Origin: Tethya wilhelma
Taxonomy: Eukaryota > Porifera > Demospongiae > Tethyida > Tethyidae
Direction: 5' to 3'
Assembly (NCBI GenBank): GCA_964030475.1
Contig: CAXIPT010000003.1
Location: forward strand, 7,702,453-7,766,452
DNA: 64,000 nucleotides
Shown here: one piece after another, positions 1-14,900 of the stretch
How the letters are laid out: every line of letters starts with the position of its first letter
Numbering within the stretch: the stretch's first letter is position 1
The notes under the pieces: generated by a model
What the model was told of the DNA's origin: nothing
What the model saw: the letters and a program-made list of their open reading frames with translations, nothing else
Database searches by the model: none
Program-made: the position numbers and the translations under genes

Positions 1-155
1 ATAAGTGCACAACGTTATGCAGTCCCACCCACTATTTAAATTTTTGCGCATTTAAGTTAATTTTGTACACCTTGGTATGTAAGAGAATATTTTTGTTTAG
101 AATATTTCAAGATACAGTATGTACGTAATTATATTTGACTACAACTAAATTTCAG

Positions 156-3100
156 TGGAAACATATTCTATTATGCTATAGTTATTGTGGTTTGAAGGAT
201 CCTTCGTGGTCTGAAATCAATCACTTCATCAAGTTCCTTGATGTGCAGTTACAATCTTGCGAGCTGTCTGTCTTTTGTGACAATAAACTAACTGGTGATA
301 TCCTCTCTGGCCTTAAAGCCTTTGTTGTTAAATTCATGATTCGGATGTCTAGAGACTTTGCTACATCTTCTCTAACAGGAGAGGTAGCTAGAGAAGAGTC
401 TCAAGCCGAACAACTGCCACAGCATGACTTGTCACAGTACCAGATTGCAACTAGGAAGTCTTGGGAACAAAGGTATTCTTAAAATAGCCAATAAACACTG
501 TAGGGATGAGTAGTGCTGTAAAACTAAATGCTAGGTCGGAATTATTTGTAGAGCCTTTGCAAGCTTAACACCCCCTTATAAATTCTGACAGTACCCTTCT
601 ATGATTATGTATTCTTTTCTTTTTTTTCTTACTATAGTGCACATCCTTATATCTTTTTTAATAAAGATCGAGTTAGTATAACTTTTGTTGGGTTTCAAGT
701 AACCAGTAATGGTGATCTTAAGAACCCTACAAATGGGACTATTCTTGAAAGAGGAATTATGACCTCTCAACTCTACAAAGGACTCAAACTAAACCTGGTT
801 GACTTTGAGGAAAACTACCATAAGTGGTCAAAAGCACAGATGCTTCAAAGAATCACTGCAGTAATGGGTGTTCACTATTCTGGTGTAGATCCTGATAAAT
901 CTTATGTATTAACAGTAGACAACATGATCAAAATTCTGGCAATACAAATGAGATTCAGGTGTGTTGCAGTGTGTATAGGACTTTACCATAATATTAATAG
1001 AGTCTTATTACTATAATATCAGGTGTGGAATACCAGTTGTTATCATGGGAGAAACTGGTTGTGGAAAGACCAAGCTTATTCGCTACATGTGTGCTCTCGC
1101 AACACAAGGAGAAGGATGTGAAAATATGCTTACGTTGAAGGTAAATTGATCGTGCCAAATATCTTTATCCAATTGAGAAGAGAGTCATGGAAAAAATATT
1201 GCATATCTCCATTCCTTCAACATTTGTTTTCCCTTTAAAAAGAGCATTTAAATCTTTAGTTGAGCCCCAATTGTTCAATAGAGACAACTAAATGTATTGT
1301 TTGCTGCTTACCGTAGTTTGAGATATTTTCGCGTTGAAAATATTCCGTACATTAAAATTTCGCGTGTTTAATTTTCATACATGCGTAGCGCCCGCATTAT
1401 ATTGGTAATGGGTCATCAAAATTTCGAGTGTTTAATTTTCGCACACGGCAACGCGTACGAAAATTTCCCCAATGCGAATATTAGTCAAATTACGGTATTT
1501 GGTTAGTTTGAGTGATTTTCATATGCAGTTTGGATGAGCTGCTATAGTTCTTGGTGAGAAGAACTTTTGCTAGGTAGAGTGCTTGAACATTTAAAAATTG
1601 CCTGAAAATCCGCCTCTATGAAAATTTTATACAGGTATTAATGTCTTGATAGTATTCACAATGCCATTGTGTACAGGTTCATGGTGGTACAAAAGAATGC
1701 GATATTATTAGAGTGGTAGAAAGAGCTGAAGAAGTTGTGGCAAGAAATATCACCCTATCTCAAGATCCAGACACTAGTGTCATTGTCTTCTTTGACGAAG
1801 CAAATACAACCAATGCAATTGGGCTTATCAAAGAAATTATGTGTGACCGACGTCTATATGGAAGACCTATTACTGATAACCTCAAATTTATAGCTGCTTG
1901 CAATCCTTATAAGCAGTAAGTCCTTGTATCTAATCGTAAAGTACTGCCTTATATCTTGCATAGATATATATGTATATATGTTGTGTCCATCTGGACATAT
2001 TTTTTATGTGACGTCATGCGGACTATTGGACTGTTGACCATTATTACCCAAGTGAATACCTACATTGTTTTTTTTATTCCCAGAAACTCTCTTTCAGCTT
2101 GAAAAAGGGGCTTGCATGGTCTGTTGTTTGTCACCTAAGAATTATATATCCATGGACATGGCCATATTTTGGCCAATTTTGCTCTCAAAAAGTTGTCATG
2201 CATCTTACCGAATGTCGTCAATATCAAATCCACAAGGCACTTGTATGCACTACATGTACTCTAGTAGTGGGAATAAGTGCAACTATAAATATTATGTTAT
2301 AAAATAAATTTGCAGGCATAGTGAAGAGATGATTCAGAAACTAGAGAATGCTGGGCTTGGATTTTATGTTAGAGCATCTGAAACAAAAGACAAACTAGGT
2401 ATTGTGCAATGGCCCTATACTGCTAGGCGATGCTCTTGTCATCAAATTCATAATAATATTTCAGGAAGGCTTCCACTGCGCCAGTTGGTATATCGTGTGT
2501 TTGACCTCCCACCCAGTATGAGACCTTTAGTGTATGACTTTGGACAGCTAAATGATACTACTGAAGAAGGATATATACGCCATATGGTGACAGACTATGT
2601 AAGTTAACAATGAATCAAGAATCTGATTGAATTATGTACTTTTTCTGTAGATCAAGAAACATCCTGTGCTATCAAAAAAACGTGCCATTGATGGAGCTAT
2701 ATCAAGAGTGTTAACTTGGTCTCAACAGTACATGAAAACGAGACAGGTTTGCTATTGGAATAATTGTAGGACTATCTTTATTCTAATACCGTACAGCGGG
2801 AAATTTTCGTATGGTGGAAATTTTCGTATATTTCGTATGCGGTTCGAATATACGAAAATTAAAACTGCGAAAATTTAACTTCCGCATTTACTTTATACGA
2901 GCGCGCGCTGCGTATACGAAATTTAAAACTACGAAAATTTCTTCTGGCGCGTTTATACGAAATTTTGCACCAACGAAAATTTCCCGCTATACGGTATTAC
3001 GTATGATCTAATTTAGTGCTGATTCCAGGAATTTTCTATCAAATCTATAACCTAGCGCAAGGCCAGCCTAAAGACTATCAAATATTTAGTGTTTTCAGTT

Positions 3101-6100
3101 TTCATATAAGCCTTAAAGGACCAAACTTTTTTAGATATTTACTCTTTATATCTGAGAGTGATTCATGTTTTGAACCTAAGTAGTCATTTTGGTTGGTATA
3201 AAGGTAACACAATGAGTTATAGAACTTTGTTGCTAGGTTTGTTTATCTGAGATCTTCTTTGTAAAATTCAGTTGTCTCTTGGCCAGAAACTGTTACACAT
3301 ATCTCTTTGGAAAAAAGATTGCATTCATGGTTTCTTATGTACAATTGTTTATATTTTGTGATTTAGGATGAATGTAGTTTTGTCAGTCTTCGTGATATCA
3401 AGAGAGCAATGAATGTATTCAACTACTTCTTTAGCAAGATGGAAATCTTTGGCCCTTTAATCAAGGGCTGGGTTAGTCAGCAGTGCTGTGAGAATCCAAG
3501 AGAGGTATTTGATATGCTATAGTGCCAAGGTTTGTTGTATTCAATATTATTTTTGTCACCACCCTTACACAGAGGAGAGACCACAATATTGATCCTGCCA
3601 CAACGTCATTGATTCTGTCTGTTAGTGTTTGTTACCATGCAAGGTTGCAAGATAGAGAAAGCTTTGAGATTGGTATTTGTGCTGCTTTTTCATCTCCATT
3701 GAAACTCCACAGTGGTGTTGAACAATTCAGGAATGAGATCAAATGGTAACTTAACTGTTTCAGTATTTTTTTGTTAGTTTCGGTAGCTGTAGCATTATTA
3801 ATTACCCTCTGCTGGTTTATGATCCTTTCGCCCTTTTACTCGAAAGGACTCTTGATTACTATCCATCATAAAAAAATACGCTGTGTACATTAACATGTAA
3901 AGTCTTAGTATACCTGACAGTATTTGTACCCAACAGGTGCCAGGAAGCAATCTTGGACAGCATGAGACTTGGTGAAAACATAGCTAGAAATGCTGCTCTT
4001 CGAGAGAATGTCTTTATGATGGCGATTTGTATTGAATTGAAGATTCCCCTGTTCTTAGTTGGTAAACCAGGGAGCTCAAAGTCACTTGCAAAGGCAATAA
4101 TAAGAAGCTCAATGCACGGACAAGCCTCACACAATGAGGTTTTAAGAAAGTTCAAGGAGGCCCAAATGTTCTCATACCAATGCAGTCAGCTTTCCACATC
4201 ACAGTCGATTATTGACGTGTTTAATACTGCAAAAAAGTGGCAAGAAAAGCAAGACGTTTATAATTATGTAGCAGTTGTAGTATTGGATGAAGTTGGCTTA
4301 GCAGAAGATTCCCAAAACCTTCCTCTAAAGGCTCTTCACCCACTACTTGAAGATGGCACTGACAATGATAGCAGTGAAGTAAATCAAAGCACACTTCTAT
4401 ATGGATTGCACAGTTGATGTGTAAATGTGTTGTTTTCTTTTCCATAGCTAATTGTTGCCCAAGAGGAGAGAGTTGCTTTCATTGGAATATCAAATTGGGC
4501 CCTTGATCCGGCCAAGATGAACAGAGGTGTAATGGTAACCAGAGGGGATCCATCAGGCACAGAGCTTGAGCTCAGTGCCCGCAGTATTTGCTCTAATATA
4601 GAAAACGATCCTATACGTCAACAGCTGGAAATTTTCTTCAAGCCATTGGCTAGAGGCTACATGGAAATTTGCAGAATACAAAAGAAAGAGTTCTTCGGTT
4701 TGCGGGATTTTTACTGGTAATCAGTTAGATATTAACATACAGTTGATTAAATAAAACATCTCATTAAATTTTAATACAGTTTGATTAAGATGCTCTATTG
4801 GATGTGCAAAAAATCTGACGGTAGACCCCTTACTTGGCCCCAATTCGAGCATGCTATAAAGAGAAACTTTGGGGGCCTTAGTTCTGATGAACTGGATCCT
4901 GTTGAAGTATTTACTAATCATATTCCATTGGCCAGAAAAGCACCATTGTTGACTGTAGATATGCTACACGTATGTGAATTTTGTGTTAATTGTATGCAAC
5001 TATATATCTTCAGTTTGATATAACCCCCTTTATTGTACAGTTGAAATCAGAATTAATCCCAGATTGTTCTAGTTTTGGACTAATCAGAGCAAGCCTCTCA
5101 ACTATGGATAAAACTTGGCATGGGTAAGAATATTTGTCTAATTGTGTATTCTTATTTGAATATTTCTTTTATCCATCCAGAGAAAATCGTTATTTGTTGT
5201 TCTTGACAGAAAACTATGCCGCTCTTGACATTTTAAAACACTTCTTAAATGTTGAGACAAATTCAGCACAAGAAACAACTTCAGAACCTTTTGTTCTCTT
5301 TGGGAGTAGCTTTCCAAAAGATAAAGACTTCACACAAGTAAGTTGCATATCAATGATCAACTTTAACTTTGGTAAAAACATTGAATTAACCTAACTATAA
5401 TAACAGGTGTGTAGAAACATCAACCAAATCAAGATTTGTATGGAGACAGGCCGAACTGTAATTCTTCTGAATTTGGATAACTTGTACGAGAGTCTCTATG
5501 ATGCTCTAAACCAATACTATGTCTACACTTGTGGTAGTAGATACGTGGACCTTGGACTTCAAACACACCGAGTCAAGTGTAGAATTCATGATGATTTCAA
5601 GTAAACAATATTTATATGTTGGTGAACTGATTAAACAATTCATTTACAGGTGTGTCATCTATCTTACAGACTAATTCTCATCGCAGAAAAAGATACGGTT
5701 TATGAGAAATTTCCTATTCCCTTGATTAATCGTCTAGAGAAACATTTTGTCCTGGTTTCCTCTATACTCGAAGAGTGGCAATTGGTCATAGTAAAAGAGC
5801 TTGAAAAATGGGTGAAAGACTTTACCACAATAAGGTTGGTGTGTGGCCTTGCTGATGTATTGTTACCCTCAGTATGTATACATGTTTGCAGCTTGAGGAT
5901 AGGATTAGTCATTTTGACTGTCAATCTGTTTAGTTTAGATCTTTATATAATTATACACGTGGATGTAGGTGTCTAAATCTATAAGATGTTTATTCATGTC
6001 TATTGTGTACATTGTTATGATATAATTTCTTTGTTTGAATATGCAGTGGTTCTAACTTTAAAGAAAGAGATGCTTTCATTGGCTATCAATCTGATACTCT

Positions 6101-8904
6101 AGCAACAGTGGTATTTCAGGCAATAAATCAACTCAGAAAACTGAAGGGAGAACACCTTTCTAACAAACATGAATTTGAGAGAATTCAACAGTATGGCATA
6201 TTGAAGGGAGTTACCTGGAGTCAATTTTTGATTCTTCAAGAAGATAGTAAAGAGTGGAAACAAGCAGTACGTAAAAAATAGCTTTTTGCTATAAATTTCC
6301 CATAACATATTATTATGTCCATGCACCTATTCCTAACTTTACAGCATATATACGCATATGTGTTAATTATTATCTGGTCTTGCATTTTATAATAGGTTCT
6401 ACAGCTTAGTAAGCATTTGCTACTGCAAATGGCTGTTCCAGATGCTATTGTGCGATTGATCAGCAGCAGACTCAATGAAGAAAGTAGAACTGAAATCCAA
6501 AGAAAATATTTTGAGAATCAAGCTAACAAATCAATTGAAGATTTTTTGATTAGTAGCATGCTACCGGATGCTGGATCTCTGCTTATGCAAGTACGTATGT
6601 TTTTTTTTTTTTTCAAATAATTATTATGGTTGATTATTAATGTCAATGATATCAATATACATCCATGGATTGAACTCTACAGGTAACAACCCATAGTCAT
6701 CTTATGTCTCATGAAGAACTATGTACAATTGGATATTCCCTTTCTATTGAAGTAACTGATTTCTTTTTGACTGATTTTGACACTGAGATTGACTTCTGCA
6801 ACAAAATTTCGTGAGTAAAAATACTTACACTGGAGTAGGTGATCAATCACTGGACGCATGTCTGCCTGAGCAATGCATTTGGTATACCCTGAATTTAGTA
6901 ACAACAAATTACGGCTAAGACTGTGGCTCAAACTTAAAATTGGCAAAGTAGTAGTTGTGGCTCAGTGGCAGAGTGGTACTGGAAGAGAATACAGGCATTC
7001 TTCCAGCAAGCTTTGCTGTAGATGTAGACCTGTGTTGCTCTAGTACAGTTTGGCTGCTATCGGGTCCAGAGGGTTCATTGTGCTTTAGTACTGTTTGACT
7101 GCTTTCATAAGAGAATGCATCCATCCTGGTTTAAAAACCTATTCTATCATGTATATTTATCATGATCAAGTGTGCAATAAATGTTGTTGTTTTCTAATTT
7201 AGTGAAGTATTTGATGACAAGGACTCAGATGTTGTGGCTAGGATCAAGTTACTCGTCATTCAGTGTGACCTAAGCAGTCCAAATGTTAGCTGTGATCTCA
7301 TTGCTTGTGCCCGTCACCGGATGTATGATGCAAGACTGCAGTTTGATTCAAAGAACACAATTCATGTTCTATTTATTATTCACTATCCATATTGTGAAAG
7401 AAGTTCTCCGTTTGTGGGCTTTCCTTGGATTGTTTCTCATGTTGATGATCTTAGAAAGGCTTCTACAGATACACCCACTCCTTTGGGGTGCATTGGTGTA
7501 CCATTGAGTGTGTTGTTTGTAGGAGAGACTAATGCAGAGTGCTTTAAAGCTTCTGAAAATAATGAAGATCTATGTGCCAATGACCTTCAGTCCGTGAAAG
7601 AAGATGTTACTGCAACACCATCTGCTGCAAGGCGGCCTAAGTTCCCCCCACAGTATACAAGACTCTATGATTGTATACAATCAGCATCTTCAAGACTTCA
7701 AGATATAGGTAGTCCTGTGAAAAGAATCGAAACTCTTTGTGCCCTTATTCCCAAAGACATACCTGAGAAACTAATAGGTAAGTGGCATACAATCTTTCTT
7801 TCGGTGTTAAACCATTAGTATTATGTTATTCCAACTATATATAGATGAAACACACTTCTTTGGAATACTCATCAAATATTTGTTTGGTTTGCTGGTGGCA
7901 AGAGAAAGGTTTGACTACCAAAATTGGGTTCTAAAGGAAGCAATGGATGCTAGAAAACTTCAACATGGAGGCACTTTCAGGAAAGTCCTTGCTCGTAAAA
8001 TCGATGAAGTCATAATTCCGATCTTTGCTAAGATTATTTCCGTCATTGATCGAAACTCTAACCTCAGACTGTTAAATCCATTGGACCAGAGTGAACCGTT
8101 GTCAGAGCTGTGGCTTTCCATATTTGGTGAATCTAGGTTAATGCCATTTCAAAAGTTTACTGATGAGGAGCTAGAGTCATTAGGAAGCAGAACATCTGAG
8201 CCTGATTTCAAGTGCAAGCTACCATTCTCTTGGATCATCAAGGAAGCTGTGGAAAGTCAATGGGATCCTGCTAGAAGCATAGGTTGGTTTGCATTCTCTT
8301 CTATAGCATACATCACTATAATTCTATAATATAGATGGAGAAGATCAGTTGCTTCATTCACGGCTGTGTGGATTCGTCCAGCACACCTTAATTGGCAAAA
8401 TATTACTGAGAGTTTCTGAAGAAAATTGTGTGAAGTTCTATAAATATTACTTGCATGATTTTGTGAGGAGAGTACACAGGTGTCTACACGATTCAAGTGA
8501 AGTAGAACACGAGGTAAAGAAATAATTACTTTTTATCAATTGTAAATTTTATGTAAATTCTTACGCAATTTAGATCATTGCTGAAGCACTAAATGCAGCA
8601 GTATGTGATCCAAGCTTCGCTCGTGACTCCACACTAATAGGTCGAATCACAGCACTACATATTGTGTATCACTTGAACAAAGCTAAATTGATGTGGTTCA
8701 GTCAGATTGTATCTTACAAGCCAGATATTCTTCTGACACTTGTGGAAACGTCCTGGGATAACATGAGCAGCAAGATGGTAAGCAGAATGATAATGCTCAA
8801 TTATTAAATTTATCCTATATTTATAGCACCTTAGCTAAAATTGGTTCTAGTTTTCGTGCAATGATCATCATGTCTACAGTCTATCCATTGTGATCTCTCT
8901 CTCT

Positions 8905-8956
<52 letters not shown>

Positions 8957-11900
8957 GTATTATTATAACAGGAAATCCATTTGAAGGCAATTGAAAACTA
9001 TTTTCAAGAAATGCTTACAGACTTCAAAAGAGATTCAAAGAAGAAGAATTTCCATATTTGGTTGCATAATGTTCGTTTAACTCAAAACACAATCAGCTCG
9101 ATTCTAAGTATGCCCTCTGCACAAAGTGAACTTGGGTGTCGATTGAGGTAAGAATGATGTACATGTTAATGCATACTTAATTATTTTGCTGTTTTAATTC
9201 GTGTTATTACAGGATTAAGTGGCAACACCTACAAGCACTGAGAATGTTTACAGAGCACATTCTTCTCCGCCATGATATGCCTCTAAACTATCTAAAACTG
9301 TTTGTACAGGTAATTCGTGTCTTAAAACAGTACAATTATTGAAGTCTGACACAGGCCAGACTTCGTTCCTCCCCCTAGTTGGTTTGTGACGAGTAGGTGA
9401 GGGGAGAGCTCTTAAGTACTCAATTTCAGGATGCAGTTTCACCACTTTCAGCCTATGTCCCTTGGCATCTTTACAGGATGTTTGCTCACCATTTTCAGCC
9501 TATGTCCCTTGGCATCTTTACAGGATGTTTGCTCACCACTTTCAGCCTATGTCCCTTGGCATCTGTACATGAAAAATCATTCAATTTAAAAGAATTTTTG
9601 CATTGGAGTTTCCCTGGTTCATTAATGAACCATGACATGGCTGGGGTGCATTCTTTAGGCATTCAGGAATGAAGCTATACACAAGACTTAATGCAAGAAT
9701 ACGTATAGTTTGAGAATAAAACGTATGCTTTAAATGGACTATACCAAGTTCAATTGGTATTCTTGCACTTGTATAGGTTTGCTTCCCTACATGGGACAGT
9801 CTAATTCTTTTTGGGTTGGAAAGAGCTGGTTTTTGGCTTTTCTTTGTATCTTTTATATTTGGAAATACGGTATAAGCATGCAGAAATACACAACATACAA
9901 TATTGCCCATTTCCCCATTGACTCCCGTACAAAAATACTCCAAGGTGGTGGGGAATGTTACCCTGGATGTGATATCACATACAATTGTGCATGTGCTAAT
10001 TAAATTTCTTATAGTGCTTTACGTGAAAGGGATTATTCTTTATATTATGCAGGATTTTCAGGAAGAAAGAAGTTTTTTCGAATCAAGTACATTGCTGAAG
10101 TTAAAAGAAAACCTCCTCCATATTCATACAGATTTGAAAAGGTATGTAATCATTAACATTATGGGACAAAGCTGACCCTCGTTCTACTTGTATGGACTGC
10201 ATATGTTCCGTGCGTTTTAACGATTTGCGCAATTTGCAAATTGCGCAACGCATTTTGGAAATCGTCAAAATGCGCACGCATTTTGCAAATTGCGCAATTT
10301 TGTGCGCAGTTTGCAAATTGCGCAATTTAGTGCGCAAACTAGGAACGACCTATACCAGTTGCGCAATTTGGAAAGCTTATAAAAAGAACTGTATTCTTAC
10401 AGTCTGTCAGGTAGGGCATAGCCTGCATGTATTTTTTTAATGTTACATGATCTGTCTGCATGCAGCAGATCTCTGTTCATAGCTCTTGAAGTTGACATAC
10501 CTCTTCATCAACAGCATGCATCTGCATAACCTTAGTCTTATTCAATGACTCTACTGTACCTGATATGATTCTCTTGAAAGTCAGTACATCTAACGTTCCA
10601 ATCATTAGTCTTGTATGTCTTCAGGCTAGTATAGCTATACCTGTCAATTGTTATACAAGATTAGAAAGCCCTTGTGTTCTCTATACCTCACATTGAGTAT
10701 GCATATTTCAATTGAATGACTTGCACTGATGGATATCTAGTGCTTCTGTCTTGTTTGGCATAGTCAGACAGGACAATGTTCCAAGAACTGCATGAGGTTA
10801 CCCACAACACCCTTCTGTTGGGAACCGATTTCAATAGAGGCTTACAAATTATATAGCTGCATGCATGCATGTAAAGCTATCCCCCTATACAGACCTGACA
10901 GGCAGACAGTGTAAGCTTGCTATCCATATCTCATGGCTTCAAAAGTTTACACTTATAGTACAAGGTTAATTGAGTAGAGGGTTGGCTTTGTGGCTGCACT
11001 GTTTGCTGTTGCGCAATTTGACATGCGCAAATTAAACACTACGCAGTTTGCAAATTGCGCAGTGCTCTTGCGCATTTTAGGAATAATTCAAAATGCGTGC
11101 GCATTTTAAAAAATTCCAAAATGCACTGTGCAATCTCAAAATGCGTGGAACATATACTCAAGCTGGAATGGTCAGGTTTAGTAATAAGTCCTTTTAAAGT
11201 GCCTTTCATCATAAAAGACTAATTTTCTGTATACTGTCACTTCAAAAAAGATTAACCAAAAATTAATAGGGGAAAATAAATCTGCATTTTATAAAGTTTG
11301 TATTTTCATGAACTCAAAGAGAGCCTTAGCTTTCAGACTGCAACTTCACCTTAAAGCTGGGCATTTACTGTATAGCTAGAAATATTGTCAGGGATTTTCA
11401 CAATTTGACAGTCAAATGCAAAATTGTTAAACTTAAATCTGCTAATATTCTAGCCACGGTAGAGATGCATGCACAAAGTGTCGATACTACCAGCCTACCC
11501 TATATATTGATAGTCATCAAATTTGATTGCTTGGTCACAGAACGTAAAATAAAACAAAGTCTATGCTCTTGCCATTTTGGTGACCCTGAAATCAGGTCAC
11601 CTATTAATGGGCCCATCTGCAACAACTTCCATGGAAATTCCAGGCAATCCACCATCTAGCTACAAGTGGTTTGAACTCTATTATTGTTTGTTACTACTGT
11701 TCCACCTGTCTTGTGTATTTATACACTTCTTTTCACCACATGCTTGCACGCTAGTATTGTACGTCTCTTGAAGCTATAATAATAGTTATGCTATTATGTT
11801 AGCTTAAGATTCCAGCTTCAATTTAATAAAGTACAAATAAAAAGAAAAAACATTATGAGACATGCCATTCCTATGTACCCAGTACTACCATACTGGGAAT

Positions 11901-14900
11901 AGGATATGATTGTGTTGTGTTTTCATAACTTTTAAATTTGTGCCCTAACGTTTTAGTGATTGCCCTGGCATCAAGGAAAGTTGTGATGATTTTTTCATGG
12001 AAGTTGTATCTACCCTTTGCTTTGATGGAGATCAACAGCCAGGACCAGATGTGATTCAATTGCTTATGGATACTGTTACTGAAAGTACTGCAGACGTTAA
12101 TGACCCTGTCAAACAGGCCTCTGGCTTCCAAAGTATCTTCCAGTGGTTCACTGGAACAAATGAGAAACAGTGCATTGTCAAAAGGAGTATGAATGTTCCG
12201 ATTATTCAGTCTTTTATACTGCAATTACTGTTGCAGTACAAGTATGTTAACACCATGCACTGTTTTCGTAATCTAAAGTGACATGATATGTTATTGTTGC
12301 AGCTTTGAACAAGCTAAAAGGTGTTATAGTGACTACATAAGATCAGCAAAATCTGTGGATCACAGTGTCTGTCTTGTATTTGTGCAGTGTTTTGAAGTAA
12401 GACCTAGTATCATACGTACCATGCAATTTTGTCCGACTTCCTTACTAACTTACTTACTTACTTACTTTCTTAGCCTCGTACCCAGGCTCTCTCCTTTGAC
12501 CTTGCACTAACGGTAAGGAAAGAGAGAGCCTGGGATCCCACGTCACGCACGTGACTCTACAGGTAGAAGGCTAGTAGAACACAGATAATTGAGCGTGGGC
12601 ATATCATGTCCAGGCAATCAGACTGTTCATGCATTTTGCGTCTAAGGTTGCTATACTTTTATACTTGCTACTAGCCCATTCCTACAATGCTAATTTTTAT
12701 GAAATTTTTACTATACTTGTATAAAATACTACCCATATACAAGCCACTTCACCACACCACATGTAGTAATGTAAACCACTTCACTATGTGTATTGTAAAC
12801 CATTTCATGCTGGTTGGCTCATATAGTGTGGCATGACTACATCGGGGTACTGATTGTTCATTTTCAAAATTTAATAGCATAGAATCTAAAATCTGCAAAA
12901 AAAAAATGTACCAGCAAATAATGTAGCAACATGTGTTAACTTACATATTTTGGGTTATCACACAGGATCAACTGTATCAAGATGCAGTGAAATTACCACT
13001 TTGTGAGCAGTTAAATAAAGCAGTTTTGTGCCTTGAGCAAGGATACGTAGCTTTGCAAAATCAGTCAGAGCCGATTGTTATCACATCACATTTTCTTGAA
13101 GGCATAGCTCAAGTCCGCTTCGCTCTACAGATTACAGCTGAATTTATAAACTTTCAAGTAAGACAGACAGATTCTGCAGATACTACTGAGGCTGTAATGA
13201 CCCATTGTGGTGACAAACTTCTTCATCTAGCCAAGACTGTTTGTTCAGATTCTCAAATTAACTTCACGGTTGTACACCAAGAGAAAGATGCAGTGGGCCC
13301 TCAGCTCTTTTTGGTTAGAATTTTAGTTAAACAATATGGCCTACCTTACCTTAAGAAATCCATAGAAATGTATCCATGGATCATGCCACAAAATCTACTG
13401 CAAATTATCGATGTAAGTTAGTTATTCTGAATGATGCATGTATGTTAACAAAGTTTGTTATTGTTGCTCCAGGAGAAACACTCAATAGATCCATTTGTTA
13501 TCTACGGTTCAGTATACCAGGATGTTAGAGAGGCAGTCTCCTTTGCAATTTTTGCAAACAATTTTGTAAAACTTAAGCAGTTGTCACAGGTTTGATTATC
13601 ACTTGATTATTGTAAGTTCACTGTTGTTATTTTTAAGCTTTATAATGTTATCTCCTAGAAAATGGAATCCCATCAAAAGTGTTTGCTTTTGGTAGCATTC
13701 TACCAGAAGATTACACTACAACAAGCATCAAGACAACCTGTGCAAATTAATGTAGGTTTAACCCCTTTCTCTACGATTTCTTTTATCAAACTATTGGTTG
13801 ACTTTGTTTAGGTGTCGAAGATGAATTCATTCATCGAAAAAACCGCTTTCCGCCCACCAGAAGATCATGATAGTAGACAAATTGCAAGAAAGCTAATTGC
13901 CAACCTTCAAGGTGGGTGTCTGCTTCAGATGACAGTGCGGCCTGGTCAACCACTCCACCTTCGAATGTTGGTCCCTGTTGTCATCCATTTGGTTTCAATC
14001 TTATCTTGCAAGAGAGATTTGCCAATACTACTGCCTTTTGTGAATATAATTCTAAACCCTTCTGCTCTGAATGTAAGATGATCTGTTTTTCTTGGCAGCA
14101 GCCAGCAGCTATTTCCATATGATTCTTCTGACTTGCTGCTGTTGAGATATAGTTTATGCATGGGAAACATGCTTACAAGCTTTACTGAAAATATTAATTT
14201 TTTTGCATGTTATTCATAGGATTGTTATCTTCCAACAATGCCTGAAGATTCCACAGTTGAAGTAATAAATGTCTTGAAAACAACATCACTATATGGAAAA
14301 CTATATGGTACTCTCTCTCTCTCTCTCTCTCTCCCTCTCTCTCTCTCTCTCCAATAAACATTGTTCTCTCATTCTACAGTATGTCCAAAGGGGCACAAAT
14401 ATTTTATTGGTGAAGTAAGTACATAAAATTAATATCTTACCAAATGTTAAATTCTCATACCATTATTTTACTCTGACTAGTGTGGAAGAGCTTGGGAACA
14501 GACAACATGTAATGAATGTGGAGAAAAGATCGGAGGAAAGTTACATGTGTCTGAAACAGGAAACAAGGAAATAGCAGTGTAAGTACTTTACATAGAGTAC
14601 TGAAACTTATTGCTGCCAGCAATATTTACAGAGAGTATGATTCGCAGTTTGGACAAATAGTGAAAATGATAATAGCCTCATCTCCATGCCCCTCCCTTCT
14701 CAAAAAATAAGGAGGGAGAGTTAGAGAACCTGGTATGTGACGTCACAAGAAATAATTGAGCATAGGTGGAGCAACCGCAAATAGGCAGCTCAGAATCTTG
14801 CTGCCTACACATAGTACAGTAAGCTAACTATACAAAGTGTTGAAGTTTCAAGTACAGCAGCTAAATCTAGTCTTATTTTGTGCTAGTTACAAAGAAAAAT

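Noticed and set aside
6950..7140. Possible second tRNA-like repeat (GTGGCTCAGTGGCAGAGTGG and GGGTTCATTGTGC)
   Set aside because: Box spacing and sequence are poor and I found no second copy.
10210..10340. CAICKLRN-type CxxC reading in the + frame
   Set aside because: It comes from the GCGCAATTTGCAAATTGC repeat words and has no histidine or spaced pairs.
11558..11640. A + frame reading LCSCHFGDPEIRSPINGPIC, loosely like the start of an RNF213 RING (CxxC...GDP)
   Set aside because: Cysteine spacing does not fit C3HC4, the later ligands are absent and a stop follows. A decayed RING relic is possible but not supportable.
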